Below, in pieces: positions 1 to 11,543 of a stretch of 64,000 nt of DNA (position 1 is its first letter; each line of letters opens with the position of its first letter). Under the pieces are notes generated by a model. The model was not told the origin of the DNA, ran no database searches, and saw only the letters and a program-made list of their open reading frames with translations. The stretch comes from Pontederia crassipes (Eukaryota > Streptophyta > Magnoliopsida > Commelinales > Pontederiaceae): the NCBI GenBank assembly GCA_030549335.1, contig CM060189.1, positions 27,861,001 through 27,925,000 on the forward strand, written 5' to 3'. A program made the position numbers and the translations under genes.

Positions 1-369
1 CACGGTTGCAGCCATAGAAAGTTCCCACGGGTGCGGTTGTGAGAACTCTTCCCATGGTTTTCAGCCGTTGGAATGTCTCACGGTTATAGCTATAGAAAAC
101 GCTTCTCACGGCTGCAGCGTGAGAAGGTTTTCATGGCTTAGGTCACGATTAAAGGGGTTCCCAGGACTCTAGCGGTAGGAAAATCTTCCTATGGCTTCAA
201 CCGCAAGAAGGTTCCGACGGCTTAGACCGCTGGAAGTGTTTTCCTTCCCACGGCTTTAACTGTCGCAACATTTATTTCTTTTTTTCAAAAAAAATTTCTC
301 CTGCTGCTGGAATGGTCGTCCGCCTGACCATTCCGACGGGCATCGAGCAGCGTCATCATCCGCCATCCG

Positions 370-730
370 TCAATATCCGGCCGCTTGCAGCGGGCTCAGT
401 GGCTGGGCGGCCAAATCCGACTGCCTGATGTAGGATCGGCCACGCGCAGTCGGATATGCAGCTGGGCAACCAGATCCGGCCGCTTGATGCCGGATCGTCG
501 GCCACATCTGACCGCCCGATGTCGGATCAACCGTTGGGCGGCAGCCAGATCCGGCCGTCTCGGCCGTCGGGCGGCCAGATGCCGCCCGCAATCGGATCGA
601 CCGCAGGGCCACAAAGATCCGGCCACGGAAGACTAGATCTCGTCGCCAGACTTGACGTGCCAGCAGATGTGCTAGTCGTGCTAGCCGACGCGCTGTCGAT
701 GACGAGAGGGAGAGGTAGAGGGTGAGTGGG
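370..730. repeat. GC-rich imperfect repeats (GATCCGGCCG / TCGGCCA type)
   Basis: Short degenerate units containing CCGGATCG, GATCCGGCCG and TCGGCCAC recur on both strands, so several overlapping frames stay open here without being genes. It lies inside the CACTA terminal region and is probably part of its subterminal repeat complement. Confidence 0.5.
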
Positions 731-1289
731 AGAGGGAGTTACTAGAGAAGGCAGCGTCGCTGGAGTCGAAGCCGAAGTTGGAAGCATCGAAGTCGGAAGC
801 ATAGAAATCGGAACGCCGTGGATGGAGATCGAAGATGGAACGACGAAGTTTATAATGAAAAGCCGCGCATCCATCCGTCTGCCGAGAAACCTGAGCAAGA
901 AATGAAAATGGAATTTCCCACGGCTAGAGCCGTGGGAAACTTTCCTTTGGCTCCAACCGCAGGAAATCTAGCCGTGGGAAACTTTCCTTTGGCTCCAACT
1001 GTAGGAACTTCCCATGGCTCGCGCCATGAGAAATTTTCCTACAGCTCGAGCCGTGGGAAATGCTATTTTTCATTAAAAAAGGTGAACATCAAATTCCTCA
1101 TTAAAAAAAGTTGCACTTCAAATTCTTGGTGAACCTCTTAACGGACCTCTTCGTGACCTTCTGTTGGACTTCCATTAATCGTTGATCCCACATCTCATTA
1201 AATAGTCATTTCGTGTCTTCACTGGGAACACTGGATATTAAGATGAAAACATCATTATGAGCAACAATATATGAACAACAATATGAGCT

Positions 1290-1680
1290 TGGTTCGCCCG
1301 GCCGGATACAAGATGTCAATGGTCGGATCCGAGCATTGTGGTGCAAACGGCCCAGAATCAAGCATCAATGGCCAGAATCTGACCGTTGATGTCCAGATCC
1401 AGCGAGAATGGCCTAGATATGGACATCAACGACCTGAATCTGACCATGCATGACCGGTTCTGATCGTGAACGGCCCGAATCTGGCAGTGCATCGCTCGGA
1501 TCCGGATTCGGCCATGCATGGCTGGACCCGGCCGTGCATGGCCTGATCGATTCAAGCCGTGAATGGTCAGGATACGACCGTGACGCCCAGGATCTAGTCG
1601 TGAACGGCCGCTTCCGGGCATGGACATCCCGAATCCGACCGTTCACGCATGACCGTTCACGTGTGGATAGACGATCGTGA
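1290..1680. repeat. Degenerate repeats around GAATCTGACCGT / GGATCCGG / CCGTGAATGG
   Basis: Units of roughly 20-30 bases built on GATCTGACCGT, GAACGGCC and GGCCATGCATGG recur on both strands. The ORFs spanning it in three frames are repeat-driven and resemble no protein family I recognise. It sits within the CACTA terminal segment. Confidence 0.5.
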
Positions 1681-2591
1681 GCGGCCGATCTCGACAGCTC
1701 CGTCGGGCCGTTGTAGGGCGCGGATCGATCGATCGGGCTCGCAGAGGCTGGCGTTGGGGCTGCCACGACTGGTGCGAGCGAGACGGTGCGAAATTCGGCC
1801 GGTGTCAAGGGAGAAGAGAAATCGATTGAAAGACGATGGAGGCGATGGCCGTACCATAGAAATCTTGGTCGGAGCATCATCTGAGGGATCGTCGGACGAG
1901 GAGAAGGCCGTCGGAGGCCTGCGCACAAGGTTCGAAACGGGATCGCCGGATCGGGAGGTGGCGGCGACGGCGGCAGGTCCTTCATCGCAGCGTGAGTGTC
2001 GACTTGCGGGGAGATGGCCGGAGAGTCGGGAATATGGCCGGAGCGTGCGCAGGAGGGGAAGAGGCGAGAGTCGGAGGGGAAGACGTGAGCACCAGAGGAG
2101 GTCGGAAGTAGCAAAGAAACGATCAGGGAAGAGTGGCCGGTATATATATGAGGGTGGAGGTGCGACGAACATTCCGACGGCTTCATCCATCGAAATATTT
2201 TAATTTTTTTGTCCTTTATGATAATATTAAAATATATTTTACCATTCCCACGGCCGGAGCCGTGGGAACCCATTGAGTGATGTTCCCATGGCTCCGACCA
2301 TGGGAAACCCCGAAATCCATATTTATAATCCCACCTTTAGAAAATATTAATACAATCCATCTTAAAAATTTTATTATTTTTATGTTTCCCACTGTTGCCG
2401 TGGGAACCAGGGTAATTAATTTCCCACGACTGGAACCGCGGGAAGTTCCCATGGCTACAGCCATGGAAAATGGACGCGCCTGAACTTTTGAAGTATAGCT
2501 TTAACCGTCGAAAAAGTTATCGAAAATTGCAGCAGATTTGCGACCGTCGGTATAGCTTTAACCGATGGAAAAATATACTTTTCTTGTAGTG

Positions 2592-5133
2592 GTATAAAGA
2601 AGCTTCACATAAAATTTTTGTTACTATATCAAATTAGATAAATCAAATCACACACTCACACAAATAATTTTCAAATTAGATATCAAATTTTGGTTACATT
2701 CACGTCATGATAGTCTGTTACTAGATGAAAGAATTATAAAATCTAATTTCTCATAATTACTCACTCTAGATAGTACATAAGATAGAGAATATATATAGTA
2801 AACACCTCAAAATAAAACTTTGTAGTAGACCTTAAAAAAAATTCTAAGACTCGTGTTTGAGAAGGAAATCATCCTAGGTTAAGAAAAGTTATGTTTAATT
2901 AAGGATATCAAATTGAAACATTTATGTTATGATTCAATAGAGTTCATCAATAATTTAAGTTGGGTGGTTACCCCAAAAAAGTAAAGTTTATAATTCACAT
3001 TGAAGAGTTACATCCGATCATATCCATGGAGTTGATCACTTGATTGTCCATTTTGATAAAATTTTCAACTACTGCAAATAGTTTTATTTGTTTATTTAAG
3101 TCATTACATTAATGATCCAAATGCATTGAGTTTGTGTAACTTCGGCCTAATTAAGATAATGTTCTCATTTGTCCATATGTATGGAGTTAAATAGTTTTTC
3201 GTTATTAAATTAACTCAAATTCGTTAGAACGAAAGGAGAAAGAAAGCTATAAAAAAAACAGGTTATTTTTTATTATTTAATTGAATTAATAATTATAATA
3301 TTTGTTGACATAATTTGATAATAAAAAATATTATCTTTATATCTTAATCATATTTATTATTTAACATATATTTAATTATTATTATATATTTATTTTATTA
3401 ATCTAATAAGTAACGTGAGTACTCTACACCCGTTCTACATTAAATACTCTACATATATATCTTCCTAAAAAATGTAATTTGATATCTTTAACTATTAAAG
3501 AATTTAAATGGTAAACATTTTTTAAGCCTAATATATCCTTTCTAAGACATGATGAGTACTTAATGGTACTCTTAGTTTACCGTGCAACTTGGACATGAAT
3601 GTTTTTATACATATCACATTTGTTAAATGAGATTTGATACTCATTCATAAGAAAGCATTGTCGACTTATGGATAACGAAACAATAGGAGAAGTCTTTTAA
3701 TTTAATAGAAAACTATTTTGTTTTAAAAATAGCACCATAAAAAAGTGCATAAGATGAAAAATACTATTAAAGATACAACAACAACAACAAAGCCTTATCA
3801 CATTAGATGGGATCGGCTACATGGATCATACGACGCCATTCCGCTATATTCGTTAATCCATGTTCATAAGATTCGACAGAATTTTACGCTGGCTGTCGTC
3901 TATTAAAGATAAAACATATTAAATAATATCACAATTTTCATAAATTGAAAAGATAAAGATGCAAAAATGTCTCGTGTTTCCTTAAGAAATGGAAGAAATT
4001 ATAAATTAGCAAAAAGATATGTTAATAGAAAAAAAATAATGAGTAAAAATACATAATTTAACGTAGACATGAATACTTTCAAGTGAAACAATAAGATTTT
4101 ACATTTGAACAAAGGATAAATAAAAGATAGGAGAGGAAAAAATAAACAATCTTAAAATTTCCAAAGTATGAAAAGATAAATAAAATAATTCAAAATAATT
4201 ATAAATTAGCAACAGATAAAGAAGTACATATTTTAATGATAAATTATATTTTGTAAGTAAATAATAAAAGCTGACGTTTAAACAAAAGAGGAAAACAAAT
4301 TGGAGAGATGAAAAGCTATAATCTTAAAATAATTCTGCGTTGCAATGGGTAAACAAAAAGAATCAAACAAATTTAAATTAGTAAAAAAAATTTATGAATA
4401 GAAAAATAAGTAAAATTGTGTATTTAATATAATTGAATTCTATGTCCAAGTAAATGACGCAGTTTAACGTTTTAAAAAGGATAAAAAAAGGAGATAGAAA
4501 AGCTATAAGCTTAAAATACTTTTACCTAGCAAAAGATAAAGAGTAATAAATTGAATAAAATATGAAAATAAAAAAAATCTATAAATATACACATAAGTAA
4601 AAATATATAATTTAATATAGATAAATGATATTTGTAAGGATAACTAGAAAATAGTCGGAAAAAGCTATAAACTTTTAAAAGATCAACTAGTAAATTAGGA
4701 TTTAAGAATCGTGTGGACTCAAAATGAATTCATATATGTGGACTATCATTGATCTACATGTGATCTTAAATTTATCTTAAATTCACTCTAAAAACATTTA
4801 TGGAAGATCAATTATCAGCCCACATGTGTGAACTCATTTTGGGTCCACATATTTTTTTTCATAAATAAATACGAAATAGAAAAAAAGTATAAATTAACAA
4901 AATATCTATAAATAGAAAAATTGAGTAAAAATATCTAATTTAACATAGATAAATTATATATATTACTAATAAGTAGAATTTAACATTTGAGCACATGATA
5001 AATAAAAATGAGGGTTGAAAAAAAAAACTATGAGCATGAAAGAAAGGGGACACATCCGTTGATTTGTGAATCCGACGGCTAGGAATCCATCATCGCGGTT
5101 GGCATCGGACGACCTCCACAGTTACTACTTTAA
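2592..5133. other. AT-rich intergenic DNA, no gene seen
   Basis: Strongly AT-rich spacer between the CACTA end and the NIPA gene, apart from one reverse-oriented RTE/Au-SINE-like tail near 3776-3901. No coding similarity was seen. The last ~100 bases before 5134 become more GC-rich and presumably hold the NIPA promoter, but no clear TATA box could be assigned. Confidence 0.6.
3776..3901 (-). mobile_element. RTE LINE / Au-SINE-like 3' tail
   Basis: Read on the minus strand, this contains GATCCATGTAGCCGATCCCA and GATAAGGCTTTG followed by TTG repeats, matching the tails at 6731-6857, 13213-13288 and 14747-14926. This 3' end with (TTG)n is typical of plant RTE LINEs and of Au-type SINEs that borrow their machinery. 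The copy is diverged and too short to carry coding sequence. Confidence 0.6.
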
Positions 5134-5568
5134 ATGGGAGTTGTAACGCGCGGCACGGGAGGCCTCTCTTTCTATTTTCCTCCTCCTCTCACGGGAAGCA
5201 GCAGCAAAACAAGAAAAAAAAGGACAAACAAGAGGAAGCGAGCGAACGAGCCACCATCACGACCAGCGCCACCTCTTCCGCCCTTCCTTTTCCTCGAAGA
5301 TCGGACGCCGACCCACCGAGATACGCCGGCTTCCTCGATAGATTCCGGTCATTTTGGGTGGGTCGATGGAGGCCTGAGCCAGAGAAATCGAGGCTCGGAT
5401 GGCTTGTTCTGCTGCCAGATTAATTTTCGTTGCTGCTTCTTTCTCTTTTTTTTTTCTTTTAGTGGGTGTTCGTGCTGGAATCGCATGGTCTTGAGATGGT
5501 TGATTGGGTTTGCAGGTACCTGGGATTGGAAAGGAGGTTTTTTTTTTTGACCGGATTGGAAAGGCGCC

Positions 5569-8461
5569 ATGGTGATGTCAGTCGACAACATCCGGGGGCT
5601 CGCGTTGGCTCTGTCGTCAAGCGTCTTCATAGGGTCCAGTTTCATTGTTAAGAAGAAAGGGCTCAAAAGAGCAGGAGCTAATGGCGTTAGGGCCGGTTAG
5701 ACGCCTGCGACGTTTTATTATCTTCGTTTCTCGCTCTCTTTTTTATACTAATGGGATGAATTATTGGAGGAAGATTTAAAAAAAAAATGGAAAAAGGCAT
5801 TCTTTCTTCATTGCCTCGCGTGCTAATATTTTATGCCCGATGTTTCGAATTATGCATAGGCAGGATGCAAAATATTTTATGGCTCATTATTTTTGTTTCA
5901 CTTTTGATGTGTGATTGATCCCTAATCAAGGTGATGCTTGTTTTTTTCATTTCCTTCTTTCAGCGTCGGGAGGGTTCTCATACTTGTACGAGCCTTTGTG
6001 GTGGGCTGGAATGATTACTAGTAAGTCTGCAACCTGGAATTGATTTTTGTTTCTTTCTTGCTCCTGCTAGGCATTTTGTTATTATGTGTGAAGCAATCAA
6101 TTGAAAAAAAAAGTAATATGAGAATTAATGAAAATTATTTTTTAAATTGAAATCATCCATATATCATCAACAGACCAAAAGCCTAATATTCTAGCCTGGA
6201 AAAATCGAATGAATTATCACCAAGAAAGGACTTAACCAACATGCTTGCTTATAGGCTTCCGGAGTTCTGGTCATCTTCACTTTCTTATTTGCATTTGCAA
6301 TTTCAAGAGTTTTGATGATGATTTGTTCTCATATTTGGATTTCTAGTGATAATTGGTGAGATTGCTAATTTCGCCGCATATGCATTCGCTCCAGCAATTC
6401 TTGTAACCCCATTGGGAGCTTTGAGTATCATTGTCAGGTATGAGATTCTGGATATTGGACTTCGATGCTCAATGCATAATACGTTTTGATCCAAGTTATA
6501 TTTTGCAGTGCGGTGCTAGCTCACTTTATATTGAAAGAGAGACTGCATATATTTGGCATCTTGGGATGTATTCTCTGTGTGGTTGGTTCTATTAGCATTG
6601 TTTTGCATGCTCCAAAAGAGAGAGACATTGAATCTGTTAAGGAAGTTTGGTATCTAGCTACAGAGCCAGGTAATATTGAAAGTAGATAGACCAAGATATT
6701 TTTCCATGCATTCAATTATATTTTTCCATGTGTTAGGCCCCGACAACCAGCGTAAAACCTTGTCGAATCGCATGAACATGGATCAACGAATGGCGTCGTA
6801 TGATCCATGTAGCCGACCCCACCTAGTGGGATAAGGCTTTTTTGTTGTTGTTGTTGTATTCAATTATAATTTTTGCCCTGTTTGAGCATTTTTCATGTAC
6901 CTATGTTTTGGTCACTTGAATTGCTTTCATTTTTTTTGTATGTTTCAAGTCTTTAGAACCTCTTTACTTGAATTGCTCTAAAACTTGTAAATGATTTGGT
7001 ACAGGCTTCATTGTTTATTCATTTGCTGTCATTGGTTTGGTTACTTATCTTATAGTCCAGTTAGTGCCACGTTATGGCCAAACCCATATGGTGGTATATG
7101 TAGGAATATGCTCGCTTATGGGGTCTCTTACGGTATGTCCAACTATTACTCGTAGTCGCGTTTCTTGCCGTTTGATGCTCTCATCAGCCAATATCAAGCA
7201 TGTGCAAATGTTGCAGGTCATGAGTGTAAAAGCTGTGAGCATTGCTTTAAAGCTATCATTCGAAGGGATGAATCAGTTTATCTATGCACAGACTTGGTTT
7301 TTCACATTGGTTATGGTGACTTGTATCCTTTTGCAGATGAACTATCTAAACAAGGTAAGCATATCCCTATCCTATCTGAATCAATGTTATAGACCTTTTT
7401 TTATCTAACAAAAAGGATAGGTTCTATCTTTAAGTTCATATATTGAAATTTGGGTTTTTTTAGAAAAAAGGAATTTCTTAATACTCCTCTAGAAAATATA
7501 ATTTCATAAATATCCCTCAAAAGTTAGATATATCACCAATGTTCACAAAAAAAACCTTGTGAAAAGTACCACCCTTTCCTTTAGCATAATGTCTTTTATA
7601 TTGGACTAACTTTACATCACTTTTTGATGTGATTTTTCAATCACTTTGCAGGCACTGGATACCTTTAATACTGCTGTTATATCCCCTGTATACTATGTGA
7701 TGTTCACCACCCTCACTATATTTGCTAGCATGATCATGTTTAAGGTACACAAAGGAACTTTGTCCCTTTCTTTTACCACAATTTCTCATGTCAATATATA
7801 TTTTGTTTGTATTCTGGTATCTGAATCCTTGAAAATCATTAAGCTTTGCTCAAGTCATCTTTGGGTCCCGTCTAGTGGATCTGTCATAATGATACGTCTT
7901 CATAGTGGAAAAACTAAAAAACTTTGCTCATTTATATTCAGCTATATTCGTAATCTGATGTTTGAACGTTTCTACAAAGACATCATTTCCTCGTGAAAAA
8001 TGTTGAGGCTAATTTTTTTATGGGAAAAAGTGTGGTTATGTTTTTCAAAATTTATTCTCACGGTTCATGTTATCTGGGGTTCAAGTACATGCACCAAAGT
8101 AATTCTACATTCTGAATGGAGTAACTGTGTGCACTATCAATTTCAAGCCCATTTACGTGGTAGGTGCCACTTGTAAAAAAGTATCTGAGTTTTTGTGTTG
8201 TTTCTATTCAATGCTATTGATGTAGTTTCTATCCTTTTTCTTAGCATCTAATAACCATGAATTTTTAATTTTGAATGAAGCGATTATTCTTATTCTGAGA
8301 GCAATCTTGACCAGGAATGGGACTCGCAGAATGGATCACAGATAGTAACAGAGTTATGTGGCTTTGTAACAATACTATCAGGAACCTTCCTTCTTCACAA
8401 GACAAAGGACATGGGGCCTAACACAACATCCGCACAGCCCCAAGACTTGACCAACTCATAA
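5569..8461 (+). CDS. NIPA-type magnesium transporter (8 exons)
   Basis: Predicted multi-pass membrane protein of the NIPA (DUF803) family, annotated in plants as probable Mg2+ transporters of plasma or early endosomal membranes. Exons, all with GT-AG introns in phase: 5569-5695, 5964-6020, 6347-6437, 6509-6669, 7005-7132, 7217-7354, 7652-7744 and 8315-8461, giving 313 codons plus stop. Family landmarks are clear: the start [18 protein letters not shown], a [18 protein letters not shown] stretch after the first helix, [43 protein letters not shown] before the long exon-4 junction, and [19 protein letters not shown]. Eight or nine hydrophobic segments are visible. The family usually runs to about 330-350 residues, so the polar C-terminal tail is short. 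The ATG at 5569 was chosen because it precedes the conserved N-terminus; frames at 5134-5550 are 5' UTR. An RTE/Au-SINE-like tail lies in intron 4. Confidence 0.92.
6731..6857 (+). mobile_element. RTE LINE / Au-SINE-like 3' tail in NIPA intron 4
   Basis: It starts with TGTTAGGCCCCGAC, continues through GATCCATGTAGCCGACCCCA and GGATAAGGC, and ends in a T run plus (TTG)n. It closely matches the copy at 14747-14926. The insert lies wholly inside the intron between exons 4 and 5 and leaves both splice sites untouched. Confidence 0.7.
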
Positions 8462-11400
8462 AAATTGTTGTTATGGAAGATCATGTCTTTTCATCCTTCG
8501 ATCATTGTTCGCATGACCACTAACATCTTCAAGAAAAAAAAAGGAATCTGACTGCATGCTTTCCTTCAAAGTTAACAAAATTTTGGTTCAGACAGTTTTG
8601 GCGAATGACCTTAAAGATAATTCGGACAGAACATCCTGCAAAATCCACAAAATGAAGGTCGACACGAATTTTGAGAGTGGTTATGGCATCTTATTTATTT
8701 GTTACACCCACTAGAATTGAGGGTAAATGAGCCAACGGGCGGCAACATTATACACAGATTCCTGGAACAATTTATATGTTGATCTTAAGTTCGTAATAGT
8801 TATTTTCTATTTGGTAATTGTTCGATAATAGTTATCTGAATATTGTTAGAGATGTTGTATATGTATATATATAAATACGTTTTCTCTTCTAGCAATTGAA
8901 TGTTATTTATTTGTCAGCATAAATTTTTGCGTTCCTTGTCATCTGAATAGATTTGGATCGTGTACATTTTTGCTTTTTGAAGTTTGGATCGGATTGTTTG
9001 CAGAACTTCCAGAACGTTAATGGTTAATCTCTCTTCCATGGCTGTGTTTGGCAATTGAAACTCCTTCAACAGAAACCAAGTTCCGAAACTAGGAGTCATC
9101 CACTTTTTGGTTCCACCATTTTAGTAGAAAGCAACAGATTTTTTTTTTCAATTTTTTTAAGTTGACGCAATGACTTTTTTTTTTTAATTTCGTTTAGTTT
9201 TTTTTCTTTCTTTATTTTCTCTCTCACACATTTCTTTTATAAAATAATTTATTTATTAAATATAATATATTTATTATAAAAAATTAATATAATATTATTT
9301 ATTACTTGCAATTTCAAGTACAAAATAATATTTCATTAAATATAATTGATAAAAAAACATTTTTTATATTTAAATAATATATTTTAAACAAAGTTTTTTA
9401 TTAAAAAAATTTAATTTACACTTTTATTTTTATTAGTTAACAAATTTATATTTTATATTTATAAAATTTATTTTTTATTTAAATACTAACTAAAATTAAT
9501 CTATCACATTTATTTTTTTCTATTACATCAACCTTTTTATTCTTTATCATTACATTCCATTCTATCGAAATACATCTCGAACTAATTTGTCAATTTAACT
9601 ATTCACGTGAAACTTGACGAAACCACGGCATTCACTTACTACTCCAACCAACCATGGCGCCTCGTACAATTTGATGGATCCCACTTTGTTATTTTTTTTA
9701 AAAAAATTTGATGCACAATATGTTGATAACTTTGGAAAGTATTTTGAAGCATTTACTATATTATCATTAAAGATTACCCAAAATATAGTTTGCCTTTTAA
9801 AAATATTGTCATGTATTAAATTACCAACAACACACACATGCATAAGTAATTTATTGATAATTCATATTAATTATTTATAATATAAAATATTATTAATTAA
9901 TTTATAAGTTTTATCAATATATCTTTGATCAAAATATTTATTTAAATTCCGTAAATAAAAAACCCATATACTAAATCCTAAAAATTAAAATTTTATGAAA
10001 TAATTAGTAAGATTATTATTTGTTGATAAATAAATTAATCATACTAATAATACAATTAATAGAATTGATAAATATCTATTAGTAATAATAGGATTATTGT
10101 GATTAATAATGATACTAATATTATTAGTTTTAAATATATATATATATATTAAGATTTGTTTGATTAATATTATGATTAAGTTAATTAGTTTGATAATTTA
10201 TTTAATTATTTTTTATTTATTTGAATAATGATCCAAAGGGAAATTGTGAAAAGTAAAATTTTAAGAATTGTCAATCAAGTGATAATTTGAATTGTCACCT
10301 CCCACAAATAATCTAAATTAACACTTCATAAATAATGTGATCATATAAGCACTTATTACTTAACACAAATGTATGGGACCAAATAATCTAATCCTATGTT
10401 ACTTGATATTTTTTTATAGAAAAAAAAAGTTCCCTTCGAACAATCTAATACTCTATGCACATATCATCTTTGCATTTTAAGAAAAATTTAATGGCTCCGT
10501 ATTTTGCCTATAAACAAGTTTCATGTTATTCTACATGTTTACAAGGTTAAAACGGTTATAATACCTCCGAGATATATTAGTATTTGTAATCACTGAATTT
10601 AAAGAATCTCAATTAAATGCATAATAACTATTGCCATTTAATGGCATTCCTTAAGAAAAAAATACTTTTCCATGTTAATGATCATTTCAATAATTTATGT
10701 CAATTGCACTAAACATTTAATGGTATATAGTGATCATTTTGAAAATTTTAGAGTAAGAACGATAAATCAAAATTAACTTTTATAATTTGAATTATTAAAA
10801 AGGAAAAAAATATGATTTTCTTAAAAAAAATAAAGCAGGAGCCAAATCGTCAGTGTTGATTGCTGCACCATGAACTTCTTTTCAACCATTTAGACTACAA
10901 ATTTTTGCAATGAACATTAATCTGCATCACATAAACACATATTTGGATTCAACATCATTTTTCCCTCATGCAGATATGGGAACTTATGTTAATGGTGCAG
11001 ATGCCAGAGTGATCAATCTGGGTCGTCACTCGGAGATCTTTTGTCATTTGTGGGAGGAACTCGCTTTGCTTTCTCCTCCAGCTTTTGTACTCTGAACAAT
11101 CTGATAATCTAAAATCCATATTTTTTTTGGAAAAAAAAGAGTGAACTCGGCAGTCTTGTTGTATCAGATCCAATTGAATGCATGCTAGGAAAAAAAATGA
11201 GAAAATCTGACAATAAGTTACACATACAACGATGTTATAGGATCCAGTAACAAAAAAGTGAGAACATTCAAGAATTCCCCACTTTATTACAACATGGGAT
11301 AGAAAAAAAAAATATCAAAATAACGATTACTAATACAACAATGACAAGCGCCGACCAACACAGGAGCTCAGTATTTTTTGCCTGGTGGGGAAGTAAGGGC

Positions 11401-11543
11401 ATTAAAACATACAAAAATGCTATACCATAGATTTACCAAAGTTGTTTTTTTTTTTTGGTTTCAGGAGTTCCATTTTATTACAACATGAGGTAAGACGTCG
11501 ATTTGGACAGGAACTTGTTATTTTTGCATGGTGGTGAAGTAAC
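8462..11543. other. NIPA 3' flank, AT-rich spacer and FHA2 3' flank; no gene seen
   Basis: The first several hundred bases are presumably NIPA 3' UTR. From about 9120 to 10850 the DNA is extremely AT-rich with homopolymer and (TA)n tracts and no supported ORF. A short low-AT island at 10900-11170 has open frames on both strands that match no family I recognise. The 3' end of the FHA2 transcript must lie in about 11270-11543. Confidence 0.55.
11265..11543 (-). other. Probable FHA2 3' UTR containing a duplicated segment with two AATAAA signals
   Basis: On the minus strand, AATAAA occurs in near-identical contexts around 11284 and 11474 (plus-strand contexts CTTTATTACAACATGG and TTTTATTACAACATGAGG). 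Following sequence is also shared (TATTTTTTGCCTGGTGGGGAAGTAA versus a TATTTTTGCATGGTGGTGAAGTAA form). This looks like an old local tandem duplication of the 3' UTR/poly(A) region. Signal use is inferred, not shown. Confidence 0.45.

Larger units (their letters stand above)
1..2591. mobile_element. CACTA (En/Spm-like) DNA transposon, terminal part with subterminal repeats; other end outside the window
   Basis: The sequence ends at 2591 with TTTTCTTGTAGTG, the reverse complement of the CACTACAAGAAAA terminal motif of plant CACTA transposons. Inward from that end the DNA is full of short inverted motifs of the form TCCCACGGCT...AGCCGTGGGA (for example about 915-1060, 2245-2310 and 2385-2465) and GACCGTCGG/CCGTCGGTATAG motifs near 2520-2565. 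This is the usual layout of subterminal transposase-binding repeats. Positions 370-730 and 1290-1680 carry other GC-rich imperfect repeats. No transposase is recognisable; the open frames here are products of the repeats. The second terminus must lie left of base 1. CACTA identity is well supported; the extent leftwards is unknown. Confidence 0.75.

Noticed and set aside
1413..2273. 286-codon minus-strand frame in the left CACTA end
   Set aside because: Composed of transposon subterminal repeats, open in several frames at once, and without domain similarity.
5134..5550. 138-codon plus-strand frame before the NIPA gene
   Set aside because: Low-complexity Arg/Lys/Pro and Phe runs from a CT-rich 5' UTR; the conserved NIPA N-terminus starts at 5569 in a different context.
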